Below, piece after piece: positions 8,336 through 17,193 of a stretch of DNA of 64,000 nucleotides; the stretch's first letter is position 1, and each line of letters opens with the position of its first letter. The position numbers were made by a program, and so were the translations under genes. The notes beneath the pieces were generated by a model. That model did not search any database. It had not been told where the DNA came from and worked only from the letters and a program-made list of their open reading frames with translations. The stretch comes from JBDIAG01 sp963835085 (GTDB lineage Bacteria; Actinomycetota; Actinomycetes; Actinomycetales; CAWJMD01), in the NCBI GenBank assembly GCA_963835085.1, contig CAWIED010000001.1:62001-126000 (forward strand). Reading direction: 5' to 3'.

Positions 8336-8452
8336 GGCGGTCCTCTCAGTTCAGGGCAGCGCGCCCCGTTGCTGAGAAAATCGGGGACTGGAGCGGGGGC
8401 CTTGAGCATCCGACCGGGTACCCGATCGGGGTGAGCGGTCACACTGGGCGAC

Positions 8453-9529
8453 GTGGACCTGCCAGTGCTGCCCCCGATCGCCCCGATGTTGGCAAAGGCG
8501 GTGCCCGAGCCGCCACCCGGTCAGAGCTACGAGCCCAAGTGGGACGGCTTTCGCGCCATCGTCTTTCGCGATGGCGACGAGGTGCGGATCGACTCCCGCA
8601 ACGGACGCGAGATCACCAGGTTCTTCCCCGAAGTGGTGGCCGCTGTGGGCGCGAACCTGCCGCAACGCTGCGTGCTCGACGGTGAGATCGTGCTGCTGAA
8701 CCCCGCCGGCGCAGTGGATTTCGGCGCCCTGCAACTCCGGCTGCACCCGGCCAGGAGCAGGATCGAGCTGCTGGCCGCCCAGACTCCCGCGATTCTCGTG
8801 GTCTTCGACGTGCTCGCTGTTGGTGCCGATGCGCTGCTCGATCGTCCCTTCGTCGAGCGGCGTGCCCGGCTGGTTGAGCTGCTGGTGGACGTGGACCCGC
8901 TCGGCGACCTGCGGCTGACACCGGCCACCGAAGACCTGGCGCTGGCCCGCCGCTGGTTCATCGAGCTCGAAGGGGCCGGCCTCGACGGCATCATGGCCAA
9001 GGCGCTCGACCTGCCATACCAGCCAGGCAAGCGAGTGATGAGCAAGATCAAGCACCGGCGTACGGCCGACTTCGTGGTCGCCGGCTACCGCGAGCACTCG
9101 TCGGGGCCGCAGGCCGTGGGCTCGTTGCTGTTGGGGCTGTACGCCGAGGACGGCCGGCTCGTGCCCGTAGGAGTGGTCGGGTCGTTGACCATGGCGCACC
9201 GTCGGGAGCTCGTGAACGAGCTGGCGCCGTTGGTCACCTCCCTGTCGGATCACCCGTGGAACTGGGCCGAGTCCGCCGACGCGCCGCTCGAACCCCGGTC
9301 GGGCAAGGCGGAGTTCACGAGCCGGTGGAACCCGGGCAAGTCGCTGGCGTTCGTGCCATTGCGCCCGGAGCGGGTGCTGCAGGTGCGCTACGAGGCGCTG
9401 CAGGGCACCCGGCTTCGGCACCTCGGCCAGTTCGACCGGTGGCGCCCGGATCGTGACCCGGCCTCGTGCGGCTTCGACCAGTTCGAGGGGCCCGAGTCGG
9501 TGGATCTGACGGGCCTGTGGACCCGTTAG
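8453..9529 (+). CDS. ligC: ATP-dependent DNA ligase, LigC type
   Basis: A 358-residue ATP-dependent ligase that seals nicks through a lysyl-AMP intermediate. Motif I is EPKWDGFRAI with the adenylated Lys, then VLDGEIV (III), LVVFDVLAV (IIIa), DGIMAKALD (IV) and MSKIKHRR (V); the C-terminal third is the OB-fold domain. Length and motif order match the stand-alone LigC ligases that support repair in actinomycetes alongside NAD-dependent LigA. It starts with GTG at 8453. A polymerase/phosphoesterase LigD-like gene lacking a ligase domain lies at 36316-37962, so the two could work together in repair, but they are not neighbours. The stop lies 3 bp before repeat element copy 2. Confidence 0.9.
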   Translation: MDLPVLPPIAPMLAKAVPEPPPGQSYEPKWDGFRAIVFRDGDEVRIDSRNGREITRFFPEVVAAVGANLPQRCVLDGEIVLLNPAGAVDFGALQLRLHPARSRIELLAAQTPAILVVFDVLAVGADALLDRPFVERRARLVELLVDVDPLGDLRLTPATEDLALARRWFIELEGAGLDGIMAKALDLPYQPGKRVMSKIKHRRTADFVVAGYREHSSGPQAVGSLLLGLYAEDGRLVPVGVVGSLTMAHRRELVNELAPLVTSLSDHPWNWAESADAPLEPRSGKAEFTSRWNPGKSLAFVPLRPERVLQVRYEALQGTRLRHLGQFDRWRPDRDPASCGFDQFEGPESVDLTGLWTR

Positions 9530-9777
9530 GGGCAATCCGTTCGGTTAGTCGTCTGTGGTGTCGAGATCTGTCCAGATAGCCCAGCGGCAGACGTGGCCAG
9601 GCCGCCGACGGTGTAAGTGCAGGCCAGCGACAGATGACCAGTTCAGCGACGCGCGGCCAGCCCAGTGACGCAGGAGCCGAGCCGGGGACAGGCGAACAGA
9701 GCTGGGCAATGGTGTAGACCTGCCCGGGTCTTCCGCAATGGGCGGTTTCGAGAGTCGCGGGCCAGGGGGCTATTCCT

Positions 9778-9820
9778 GCGCTATGGCAATGCCCCGTCCG
9801 GCGGGGCATTGCCATAGCGC
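9778..9820. repeat. Perfect 19-bp hairpin of element copy 2
   Basis: GCGCTATGGCAATGCCCCG (9778-9796), loop TCCGG, then the exact inverse 9802-9820. With no T-rich tract next to it and equivalents in the other copies, it reads as a structural module of the element, not a gene terminator. Confidence 0.9.
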
Positions 9821-9890
9821 CAGAAGCCGACCCCCTTTCACAGCCCTGCGGAAGCCAGACTCGACCCCTCACGGACGTGAGTCGCTGGGT

Positions 9891-10143
9891 GGTGCCGTTC
9901 GCGGTGAAGTTGCCGCGGTTGGCACCAGGTTGAGCCCGGGGCCGGGACCGGGGCCGTTGGGTGGTGCCGTTTGCGGTGTATTTTGCCGCGGTTGGCACTG
10001 GATTGAGTGTCAGAGCCGGGGTTGGGGTCGTTGGGTGTGCCGTTCGCGGTGTATTCGCCGCGGCTGGCACCCAGTTGAGTGCCGGATCAGGGATTGAGGT
10101 CGTTCGGTGGTGCCGTTCGCGGTATATCGCCGCGGTTGGCACC
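9891..10143. repeat. Array of four 72-73-bp palindromic units (copy 2)
   Basis: The GCGGT landmark is at 9901, 9973, 10046 and 10119, spacings 72, 73 and 73 bp. Units carry GGTGCCGTTCGCGGT and CCGCGGTTGGCACC arms as in copy 1, with slightly different inter-arm and spacer bases. Confidence 0.9.
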
Positions 10144-10523
10144 GTCTTATGTTGAAATTCGACTTATGTTGAACTTCGACTCAGAAGTCCGGCAAGGCTC
10201 TGATCCGTCCTACAGGGGCCGTGCCTTCCTCGCCAGACGCAACTCCGAAAGCCAGGGTTCGCCTGGGCCTGGGTGTTTGGCACCAATCCCCGAACCTTAA
10301 TCGAATGGCACCAGCTGATGTGCAGCTACGCGGTGCCACCAGGATGACCGGGCGCACCCTGCTGCAGGCATCCGGCTGGATGCGGGCCGAGATAGACGCA
10401 CCCGATGCCGCCCTGACCGTGGAGGAGCGCACCACCGGCATAACCGACGTCGTGGGAGCACAAGCGGGCAATGGGGCGCACAAGCGGCACGGCAGGAATC
10501 ATGGTTCTGCGTGAGCTCAACAC

Positions 10524-10940
10524 ATGGTGCAGCATGAACAGATGAGCGGACTCGAGGAGTTCTTGGTCTGGGTGGACACGGTCCTCAGGGACGCAGAGGT
10601 GGCACTCCACAACGGCGATGCGGCCCCCCGCCGCGCCATCTGGTCTCGTAACGACCCGGTCACTGTTCTCGGTGCAGCGCGAAACGCCAGCGGCCAAGGC
10701 GACATCGATGACCTGTTTGCGCAGCTTACCGAGACCCTCTCAGAATGCACCTCGTACGAGTTCGAACTGCTGGAGGCCGAGGTCTTGGGTGATGTCGCCT
10801 ATACCGTGGGCTTCGAGCACATCTCCGCGTCGATCAATGGGGTACCAAGCACCTATACGCTGCGAGCAACGCAGATCTACCGGCGAGAGAACGGTGAATG
10901 GAAGGTGTCGCACCGACACGGGAGCGCGCCGCCGGGCTGA
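10524..10940 (+). CDS. SnoaL-like / DUF4440-type small protein (NTF2 fold)
   Basis: A 138-residue soluble protein. The N-terminal helix pair (LEEFLVWVDTVLRDAEVALHNGD) and the C-terminal strands ending in TLRATQIYRRENGEWKVSHRHGS are typical of SnoaL-like, NTF2-fold proteins; the final W-x-V-x-H-R-H is a common ending. Members include isomerases, hydratases and proteins without known activity, so no reaction can be assigned. The start may be the ATG at 10524 or at 10542. About 200 bp between repeat element copy 2 and this gene hold no other coding sequence that I can see. Downstream lies a broken PucR-family gene. Confidence 0.75.
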   Translation: MVQHEQMSGLEEFLVWVDTVLRDAEVALHNGDAAPRRAIWSRNDPVTVLGAARNASGQGDIDDLFAQLTETLSECTSYEFELLEAEVLGDVAYTVGFEHISASINGVPSTYTLRATQIYRRENGEWKVSHRHGSAPPG

Positions 10941-11004
10941 TCAGGTGGACTCGTCGAAAGGGGCTGCCAAACCCTCGGGTCGGTCCGGTCAGGAGTCTCT
11001 GCGA

Positions 11005-11407
11005 GCGCCACGTCGTTCGAGGACGCACCGCTGGCTGTGCGGGCCACCGCGCTGTCGTCCCAGGTGGGTGAGGTTGCCAGTTTCGAGGAGTTGGGCGTCT
11101 ACGCCCTGTTGCTCAGGCTGCCGAAGGAGGTGCTGCAGGAGGCTCCGTACCCGCGAGGCCCTGCGCACGCTGCTGGCTGCCGACGGCGGGGACGGCCTGG
11201 TCGGCACCCTCGAGGTCTATCTCGACTGCAGCGGCGACGCCACCCGGGCCGCCAGCCGGTTGTGCATCCACCGGTCGACCCTCTTATTACCGGCTCGGAC
11301 GGATCGAGTCCATCGCCGGCGTAGACCTCCGGGACGGCCAGCAACGGCTGTCTTTGCACCTGGGCACCAAGTTGATGCACATCGTGGCCGCCGCCACCAG
11401 TTCCTGA
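11005..11407 (+). pseudogene. PucR/CdaR-family regulator remnant with frameshifts
   Basis: Three frames together spell the C-terminal end of a PucR-type regulator. First VRATALSSQVGEV and FEELGVYALLLRLPKEVLQE, then after a shift near 11147 REALRTLLAADGGDGLVGTLEVYLDC and ATRAASRLCIHRSTL, then after an extra T near 11286 YYRLGRIESIAGVDLRDGQ and QRLSLHLGTKLMH. HRSTL-YYRL is the PucR helix-turn-helix signature. The N-terminal ligand-binding part is missing, so this is a truncated, inactive relic. Nothing nearby indicates what it once controlled. Confidence 0.75.
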
Positions 11408-11501
11408 CCGCCAGCGCCGGCGCCAAGCTGCTCGGCGCCGTCGTCGCGCTGTGGTTCATCGATGCCGCCTCCCTGCAGGATGCGCGGGCACCTGCCGACG
11501 G

Positions 11502-12680
11502 CTAGGGCCTCGCCGTCGAACCTTGGCCATCGTGGTCGGGCTCGACAACGTCGGACTCCCGAACGTCGGTACCGTCCAACGGGTCGGCGGCCGCGGCGAG
11601 CTCCTCCGCTGCCAGCTCGGTGTCAGGAGCCGCCAAGGCGTGTGTGAAGGTGTTGAGCACGGCCACCAGCGGCACGGCGAACAGGGCTCCTACGATGCCG
11701 TCCACGATGATCCCCGCACCGATCGCGAACACCACCCCCAAGGGATGCACCTCGACCATTCGACCCATCAGGAACGGTTGCAGCACATGGCTTTCCAGCT
11801 GTTGCACGCCGATGACGATGGCCAGCATGATGAGCGCCTTGATGAACCCGAGGGTCAGCAGTGCCACCAGCACGGCCACCGCCCCGCTCACCAGCGCGCC
11901 CACGATCGGCACGAACGCACCGATGAACACCAGCACGCCGAGCGGGATGGCCAACGGCACCCCGAGTATTGCCGCACCGATGCCGATGCCGAGGGCGTCC
12001 GTGGCCGCAACCATCACCGTGGCCCGCACGTAGGCGGTGAGCGAGTGCCAGCTTGCACGGCCCGCCGCGTCGGTGGCCGCACGGCCGGACCGGGGGAGGA
12101 ACCGCACCATCCAGAGCCAGATCTGCCGGCCGTCCAGTAGCAGGAAGACGAGGGAGAACACCGACAGCGCCAAGCCGGTCAGCACCTCACCGGCTCCTGC
12201 GGTGAACGTCCAGGCGCGCTTGGCGATCTCACTGCTGTTGGCGCTCAGGGTGTTGCTGACCTCGCGCAGGTAGACGGAGACCTGGCTCGACCCCACGTGT
12301 AGGGGCCCGTTGGCGATCCAGTTCTGCATCTGGGCGAATCCGTCGATCGCCTGGTCGGTGAGCTGGGCCAGCTGGTTGGAGATCTGCGTGCCCACGAGGG
12401 TGAACAGCCCGGCCAGCAAGGCGAGCACGAACAGCACCGTGATCAGCACGGCCACGACGCGAGGCATGTATCGGCTCAGCCGTACGACGAGCGGGTGCAG
12501 GAGCGCGGTGAGCAGAGTCGCGATGAGAAACGGGACGACGAGCGACGTGAAGTAGTGCAGCAGATGAAGCAGGCCGTAGACGGCTGCCGCGACAAGACCA
12601 AGCCGCCAGAGATAGGAGGCGGCTAGGCGCAGGGGATAAGGGACCTGGGCCGGGGGCGTCTCGGGGCTTGGGACTGACAT
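11502..12680 (-). CDS. AI-2E family transporter (PerM/TqsA-like)
   Basis: A 392-residue integral membrane protein with about eight segments and the AI-2E exporter layout: an N-terminal FTSLVVPFLIATLLTALLHP pair, a less hydrophobic central domain (residues about 110-190), and a C-terminal block with GVPLAIPLGVLVFIGAFVPI, VGALVSGAVAVLVAL and LESHVLQPFLMGRMVEVHPL. The family exports autoinducer-2 in some species and is of unknown substrate in most. The ATG at 12678-12680 was chosen because homologues begin near there; the longer open frame is Arg-rich and reads as non-coding. The last 40 residues are acidic. It diverges from the MFS gene. Confidence 0.85.
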   Translation of the reverse strand: MSVPSPETPPAQVPYPLRLAASYLWRLGLVAAAVYGLLHLLHYFTSLVVPFLIATLLTALLHPLVVRLSRYMPRVVAVLITVLFVLALLAGLFTLVGTQISNQLAQLTDQAIDGFAQMQNWIANGPLHVGSSQVSVYLREVSNTLSANSSEIAKRAWTFTAGAGEVLTGLALSVFSLVFLLLDGRQIWLWMVRFLPRSGRAATDAAGRASWHSLTAYVRATVMVAATDALGIGIGAAILGVPLAIPLGVLVFIGAFVPIVGALVSGAVAVLVALLTLGFIKALIMLAIVIGVQQLESHVLQPFLMGRMVEVHPLGVVFAIGAGIIVDGIVGALFAVPLVAVLNTFTHALAAPDTELAAEELAAAADPLDGTDVRESDVVEPDHDGQGSTARP

Positions 12681-12796
12681 GCGCTCCAGTCTGACGTATC
12701 GGCGCATCCGCCGCCCTGTGTAACGGCACGCCGGGAATAGCCACTGCGGTTGTGTCCCGGCGCGCTCTGACCGAAGTCGTGCCAGGATGACCGCCC

Positions 12797-14047
12797 GTGA
12801 GCGCACCGGAGCATGAGGCGATCCCGAGCGGGATCTGGGTCCTTGCCGGTGTGGCGTTCGCCGTGGCTCTCGGCTTCGGTGTGGTGGCTCCGGCCATCCC
12901 GTTGTTCGCGTTGCACTACGGCGTGGGCCGCACCGCGATCGGGCTCGCGATCAGCGCGTTCGCCTTCTTCCGGTTCGTCTCCGCGCTGCAGGCCGGCGGC
13001 CTGGTGGATCGCTTCGGCGAGCGCCGGATGCTCGTGGTGGGCCTGCTCGTGGTGGCCGTGACCACGGGCAGCGCGCCGCTGGCCGGCAATTACGTGCTGT
13101 TCGTGGCGTTGCGGGGGATCGGGGGCATCGGATCGGCGGCCTTCACCGTGGCTGCCACGTCGCTGGTGCTGCGGTTGGCCCCACGCGCGGTGCGCGGCCG
13201 TGCCACCAACCGATACCAGAGCGGCTTTCTGCTCGGTGGGGTGATGGGCCCGGCGATCGGGGGTCCGCTCACCGACATCGACCCAAAAATGCCGTTCTTC
13301 TTCTACGCGGTGACGCTCGTGGTGGCTGCCGTCGTGGCCGGTTTCGGGCTGCGGGCCGACGACCGGACCCGACCGGTACGCACCGAGCGACCCGTCGGCG
13401 GCTGGCACGACCTGCGTGCCGCCTTCGGCCAGCGTGCGTACCTGGCGGCGGTCGTCGTGAACTTCGGGGCAGGCTGGACGCTGTTCGGGGTCCGCAACTC
13501 GCTCGTGCCCATCTATGTGGTCGAAGACCTAGGCAAGACAGCGACTTTCACCGGTCTAGGCCTGCTGGCCGGCGCAGGAGCCCAGGCGCTCGGGTTGCTG
13601 CGGGCCGGTTGGTACACCGACATGGTCGGACGTCGGCCCGCGATGCTGTTGGGTACGTCGGTGGCCGTCATCGCGGTCGGTGTGTTGGCTCTGCCCGGCC
13701 ACATCGTGGCCTTTCTCTGCGCGATGGCGCTGTTGGGGGTGGCGTCGTCCCTGCTGGGCAGTGCGCCGTCAGCCGTGGTGGGCGACCTGAGCCCGGCAGG
13801 TGGTGGACGGATGGTGGCAGCCTTCCAGATGTCCAGCGACATCGGGGCTGTGACGGGGCCGTTGGTGGCCGGGGCGCTGGCCGATCATGCGGGCAGCCGG
13901 GTCGCTTTCGCCGCCACCGCAGGGGTTCTGGTGCTGGGTCTGGTGGCGGCCTTCGTCATGCCCGAGACGCGCGGTGCGGCGCATGCGACCCCGGTCTCGG
14001 CCGAACCAAGAGATCCGGCAGATCTGGCCGACAAGGCGCCCGAATAG
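12797..14047 (+). CDS. MFS transporter
   Basis: A 416-residue protein with 12 predicted membrane segments. The loop 2-3 signature DRFGERRMLVVGLLV and its second-half counterpart DMVGRRPAMLLGTSV mark the major facilitator superfamily, and GFVVAPAIPLFALHYGVG-like sequence in helix 1 suggests a drug/H+ antiporter type, though the substrate cannot be read. It begins with GTG at 12797, divergent from the AI-2E gene with 116 bp between. The C-terminal tail is short and hydrophilic. It lies upstream of greA on the same strand, but 214 bp with a structured leader separate them. Confidence 0.85.
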   Translation: MSAPEHEAIPSGIWVLAGVAFAVALGFGVVAPAIPLFALHYGVGRTAIGLAISAFAFFRFVSALQAGGLVDRFGERRMLVVGLLVVAVTTGSAPLAGNYVLFVALRGIGGIGSAAFTVAATSLVLRLAPRAVRGRATNRYQSGFLLGGVMGPAIGGPLTDIDPKMPFFFYAVTLVVAAVVAGFGLRADDRTRPVRTERPVGGWHDLRAAFGQRAYLAAVVVNFGAGWTLFGVRNSLVPIYVVEDLGKTATFTGLGLLAGAGAQALGLLRAGWYTDMVGRRPAMLLGTSVAVIAVGVLALPGHIVAFLCAMALLGVASSLLGSAPSAVVGDLSPAGGGRMVAAFQMSSDIGAVTGPLVAGALADHAGSRVAFAATAGVLVLGLVAAFVMPETRGAAHATPVSAEPRDPADLADKAPE

Positions 14048-14203
14048 GGCCAACACCGCACGTCAGGGTAGACTCGCCGTTTTCCCCGTGTTGCCGTGGG
14101 CATCATCGCTGTGTTGCCATGAACGTTGAATGTTGCCGCGCGCGACGTTGTATGTTGCGATGGGCATTGACTGATGTCATGAGCGGTGACGTGGAACCCC
14201 AAT

Positions 14204-14233
14204 CGTGCCCGTGCCGGAATCGGTGCGGGCACG
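14204..14233 (+). promoter_or_regulatory. Strong hairpin in the greA leader
   Basis: CGTGCCCGTGCCG, loop GAAT, then CGGTGCGGGCACG form a 13-bp stem with two central mismatches, ending 28 bp before the greA ATG. It could act as an attenuator or terminator. Just upstream (about 14090-14160) TGTTGC is repeated four times. Confidence 0.55.
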
Positions 14234-14261
14234 CTCTGCGCACCGCCCGAAGAGGAGTGAC

Positions 14262-14747
14262 ATGACCGAGACCCCCACGAACTGGCTCACGCGAGAGGCC
14301 TTCGACCGGCTCAGCGCGGAGCTCGAAGACCTGAAGGGCCCGCGTCGGATCGAGATCGCGCGCCGTATCGAGGCCGCCCGTGAGGAAGGCGACCTCAAGG
14401 AGAACGGCGGCTACCACGCGGCCAAGGACGAGCAGGGCAAGATGGAGCTGCGGATCCGTCAGCTCGAGACGCTGCTGCGCAATGCCGTGGTGGGCGAGAC
14501 CCCGCCCGACGATGGCGTGGTGGAGCCGGGCATGGTCGTCGAGGTCACCGTGGCTGGTCGCGAGATGCGTTTCCTGCTCGGCAACCGTGAGATGGCGCAG
14601 GGGGCCGATGTAGAGGTCTACAGCGAGCAGTCACCCCTGGGCGCTGCCATCCTCGGCAAGAAGGAAGGCGAGTCCACCTCGTACTCCGCGCCCAACGGCA
14701 AGGTCTTCCAGGTCGACATCCGCTCGGCCAAGCCGTTCAGCGGCTGA
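14262..14747 (+). CDS. greA: Transcription elongation factor GreA
   Basis: A 161-residue GreA. It rescues backtracked RNA polymerase by stimulating transcript cleavage through the secondary channel. The N-terminal coiled coil contains the tip region REEGDLKENGGYHAAKDEQ with the two acidic residues needed for cleavage, and the C-terminal FKBP-like domain includes SPLGAAILGKKEGE. ATG 14262 follows AGAGGAG. Next comes a DUF4307 gene in the opposite direction and then mca, an arrangement usual in actinomycetes. A strong hairpin lies in the leader. Confidence 0.95.
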   Translation: MTETPTNWLTREAFDRLSAELEDLKGPRRIEIARRIEAAREEGDLKENGGYHAAKDEQGKMELRIRQLETLLRNAVVGETPPDDGVVEPGMVVEVTVAGREMRFLLGNREMAQGADVEVYSEQSPLGAAILGKKEGESTSYSAPNGKVFQVDIRSAKPFSG

Positions 14748-14755
14748 GCGGCCGC

Positions 14756-14785
14756 TCGGGCATGCCGAACCACGAGCATGCCCGG
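14756..14785. terminator. Intrinsic terminator-like hairpin after greA
   Basis: CGGGCATGC, a 10-nt loop and GCATGCCCG form a 9-bp perfect stem about 10 bp after the greA stop. There is no T tract, as is frequent in high-GC actinomycetes. Confidence 0.55.
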
Positions 14786-14799
14786 ACCGGCGCACGGCT

Positions 14800-14829
14800 C
14801 TAGTGGCGTGCGTAGAAACGGGCCACTAG
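14800..14829. terminator. Second hairpin spanning the DUF4307 stop codon
   Basis: CTAGTGGC and GCCACTAG are perfect inverse arms with 14 nt between them; the right arm contains the stop codon of the DUF4307 gene. It could end leftward transcription from that gene. Confidence 0.45.
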
Positions 14830-15230
14830 CGAAGGGCGCAGGTCTGCACCGTGGCAGTCACTGCCCGCTGCTGGGTAAGCACGGGAACGGTGGCTCGCAC
14901 GGCCGATTTGCCCGCGGGTGGGGCCGGCACCGTCACCTCGGCGCGCCCCACCACCGAAAAGTCGGACGCGAGCGCCTGCACCACGCAGGTCGCCGTGCTG
15001 CCGGCCTGCACGCTCACGTCGAAGGTGGCATCGATCTGGCCGTCATCGACGATCTTGTAGCCGATGTCCGTCCAGTTCACGTCTTGGTGGCTGTTGGCCC
15101 AGCCTGCGTAGCCGACCCACACCAGCCCGATCACGGCGAGCGTGCTGACGAGCACGCGGGCAAGCGTGGAGTGCCAGGCTGGTCTGATGTCGCCATAGCG
15201 CTCAGCGGGGCGTACCGGTGGGGTAGTCAC
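14826..15230 (-). CDS. DUF4307 membrane-anchored protein
   Basis: A 134-residue protein with one N-terminal membrane helix ([23 protein letters not shown]) after a short cytosolic segment [13 protein letters not shown], and an exported beta-rich domain holding [23 protein letters not shown] and ending TVQTCALR. The two Cys could form a disulfide. This is the DUF4307 pattern, and the position between greA and mca is its conserved location in many actinomycetes. Function is unknown. The GTG at 15228-15230 gives the family N-terminus TTPPVRP; the longer frame would overlap mca's start. Confidence 0.8.
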   Translation of the reverse strand: MTTPPVRPAERYGDIRPAWHSTLARVLVSTLAVIGLVWVGYAGWANSHQDVNWTDIGYKIVDDGQIDATFDVSVQAGSTATCVVQALASDFSVVGRAEVTVPAPPAGKSAVRATVPVLTQQRAVTATVQTCALR

Positions 15231-15262
15231 GAGGCTCCTGCGGACTGGTGAAAGATAGGGGC

Positions 15263-16147
15263 ATGTCCGTCCATGATGACTCACTCTGCACCGAGCCGTT
15301 GCGGCTGATGTGCGTGCATGCCCACCCCGACGACGAATCGAGCAAGGGCGCTGCGGCGATGGCTCGCTATGTGGCCGAGGGTGTGCGGGTACTTGTGGTG
15401 AGTTGCACGGGCGGTGAACGTGGCGACATTCTCAATCCCAAGCTCGAGAACGACCCCGAGGTGCTGCGCGACATCTCCGAAGTCCGCCGTCGGGAGATGG
15501 CTGAGGCCGCCCGTATCCTCGGGGTGGAGCACACCTGGCTCGGCTTCGTCGATTCCGGTCTCCCCGAAGGTGATCCACTGCCGCCGCTGCCGACTGGCTG
15601 CTTCGCTCTCGAGCCGCTCGACGTGACCGCGGAGGCGCTCGTGCGCGTGGTGCGCGAGTTCCGTCCACACGTGATGACCACGTACGACGAGAATGGCGGC
15701 TACCCCCATCCCGATCACATCATGACGCACACGGTGTCGATGGCGGCCTTCGAGGCGGCGGGCGACCCCGATCGGTTTCCGCACGCCGGGCCCGCCTGGC
15801 AGCCGCAGAAGATCTACTACAACGCGGGCTTCTCGCGGGAACGGTTGACGGCCATGCATGAGGCACTTCTGGCTAAGACGGGTGAATCGCCCTTCACCGA
15901 CTGGCTTGCGCGGCGGGGTGACACGCCTGATCGTCCGGTGCATGCCCGCATCGACTGCGGGGCCTATCTCGAGGTTCGCGATCGCGCCCTACGGGCGCAT
16001 GCCACCCAGATCGACCCGGACGGAATGTTCTTCGCTCTCTCCGCCGACGACCAGCGGGCGATCTGGCCGTGGGAGGAGTACGAGCTCGGACGCTCGCTCG
16101 TCCCCACCGAACCGATCGAGGACGACTTGTTCGCGGGCCTGCGGTGA
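15263..16147 (+). CDS. mca: Mycothiol S-conjugate amidase Mca
   Basis: A 294-residue LmbE/PIG-L family zinc amidase. It cleaves mycothiol S-conjugates so that the mercapturic acid can be exported and the glucosaminyl-inositol recycled. Zinc ligands are visible in [11 protein letters not shown] near the N-terminus and in YPHPDHI in the middle, and [12 protein letters not shown] follows strand 2. The first motif and the length fit Mca; MshB deacetylase is the close relative, but the C-terminal [13 protein letters not shown] ending favours Mca. The ATG 15263 is preferred over one five codons upstream. The stop overlaps the GTG of the next gene. Confidence 0.92.
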   Translation: MSVHDDSLCTEPLRLMCVHAHPDDESSKGAAAMARYVAEGVRVLVVSCTGGERGDILNPKLENDPEVLRDISEVRRREMAEAARILGVEHTWLGFVDSGLPEGDPLPPLPTGCFALEPLDVTAEALVRVVREFRPHVMTTYDENGGYPHPDHIMTHTVSMAAFEAAGDPDRFPHAGPAWQPQKIYYNAGFSRERLTAMHEALLAKTGESPFTDWLARRGDTPDRPVHARIDCGAYLEVRDRALRAHATQIDPDGMFFALSADDQRAIWPWEEYELGRSLVPTEPIEDDLFAGLR

Positions 16148-16425
16148 GCGTCCTGATGCTGCACCTGGCTGTGTGGCTGGCCAGCACACCGACCCCGTCG
16201 CCCACGTCGACGCCCACGCTGCAGGAGAGCGACGTCACGCCGGGGCTCACCGGGTTCCTCGCGACGTTTGCCATCGTGCTGGTCACCGTGCTGCTGATCC
16301 TCGACATGACCCGTCGGATCAGGCGGCTGCGCTTTCGGCAGCGGGCCGAGGAAGCGCGCCGGGCCGAGGCCGCAGCGATCGCGGCAGACTCCGACCCGGG
16401 CGAGGCCGGCCCCCCACAAGACTGA
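16144..16425 (+). CDS. Small single-pass membrane protein downstream of mca
   Basis: A 93-residue protein: a short N-terminal segment, a Thr/Pro/Ser-rich stretch, one membrane helix ([23 protein letters not shown]) and a positively charged then acidic cytosolic tail. Its GTG overlaps the mca stop (GTGA at 16144-16147), so translation is coupled. A small membrane protein in this place is common in actinomycetes, but no function is known to me; a link with conjugate export or mycothiol recycling is only inference from position. Confidence 0.75.
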   Translation: MSVLMLHLAVWLASTPTPSPTSTPTLQESDVTPGLTGFLATFAIVLVTVLLILDMTRRIRRLRFRQRAEEARRAEAAAIAADSDPGEAGPPQD

Positions 16426-16478
16426 GGCAGCGCCTCGTCGGCGAGGGGCGCCTGGACGGGTCAGCCCCCTGCCAGGGC

Positions 16479-16496
16479 CCCGTGCGAGTGCACGGG
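16479..16496. terminator. Hairpin between convergent genes
   Basis: CCCGTGC-GAGT-GCACGGG is a perfect 7-bp stem with a tetraloop, between the mca operon and the convergent VOC gene. A second imperfect GC-rich hairpin lies at about 16429-16453. Together they look like a bidirectional terminator region. Confidence 0.5.
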
Positions 16497-16513
16497 CACC
16501 AGAAGCCCGCGAG

Positions 16514-16939
16514 TCAGCTGACGCAGAACTCGTTGCCCTCGGGATCCGCCATCGTGACCCACGCCAATGGCCCCTGGCGGCCCCGGTGCAGTTCGGTGGC
16601 CCCTCGCTCGCGCAGCCGCGACACCACGTCTTCCATGGTGTCGGAGCCGATCCGGACGTCGAGATGCACCCGGTTCTTGACGGTCTTGGGCTCAGGGACG
16701 AACTGAAAGAGCAGTCGCGGTGCGCCGGCATCGGGAGACCTGACGGCCGCCCCCGCCTTCCAGACCAGCACCCCGTTGACGTGTGTGGTGTCGGCCTCGT
16801 CGGCCTGGCCCTCTTCGATCATGCGACGGATGAAGTCTTCGTTGCTCGGCTCCACCTGCCAACCGAGCGTGTCGGCCCACCAGGCCGCTGCGGTGTGCGG
16901 GTCTGCGGAATCGACCGTGATCTGAACCGGATATGCCAT
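16514..16939 (-). CDS. VOC-superfamily protein (glyoxalase-like)
   Basis: A 141-residue protein with the paired beta-alpha-beta-beta-beta modules of the vicinal oxygen chelate superfamily: ITVDSADPHTAAAWWADTLGW at the N-terminus, NRVHLDVRIGSD beginning the second module and WVTMADPEGNEFCV at the end. Putative metal ligands are His in VHLDV and Glu in PEGNEF. This glyoxalase-like subgroup is abundant in actinomycetes and most members have no assigned substrate. It is a single gene, convergent with the mca operon. Confidence 0.8.
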   Translation of the reverse strand: MAYPVQITVDSADPHTAAAWWADTLGWQVEPSNEDFIRRMIEEGQADEADTTHVNGVLVWKAGAAVRSPDAGAPRLLFQFVPEPKTVKNRVHLDVRIGSDTMEDVVSRLRERGATELHRGRQGPLAWVTMADPEGNEFCVS

Positions 16940-17193
16940 ACCTTCGAAGAGTAGCCTCCCGGCTCGAGACGTGGCTCATCGAGATCTGGCTCCGTCGCGA
17001 TCGTGCTCGATCGCGAGCTAGCTCCATCGCGGTCTGGTCCAATCGGGCGTCGCGCGGGAAATGCCGGGACCTGATCGCCCGATCCGGGGAGATGTGCTGA
17101 CGTTCGCGTGGCCGTGGGTGACCTCGTGTGCCGGTCGGATGATTCGTCGCTGTTGCGATGCGGTGGTTTGACGGGCGTCGTCACGATTGCTCC

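Larger units (their letters stand above)
9533..10314 (+). mobile_element. MITE-like palindromic element, copy 2 (about 782 bp)
   Basis: Same architecture and orientation as copy 1: left end CAATCCGTTCGGTTAGTCGTC, a long variable left region with CCAGTTCAGCGA-like motifs shared with copy 3, the CTTCCGCAATGGGCGG module, a 19-bp perfect hairpin at 9778-9820, four palindromic units (9891-10143) and the CCAGACGCAACTCCGAAAG module. The right end, inverse GTGCCATTCGATTAAGG, is degenerate and its exact last base uncertain. I see no clear target duplication, so this may be the oldest copy. It begins 3 bp after the ligC stop codon. Confidence 0.7.

Noticed and set aside
11451..12140. Rightward open frame opposite the AI-2E transporter gene
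   Set aside because: His/Gly/Arg/Glu-rich shadow sequence of a hydrophobic protein on the other strand.
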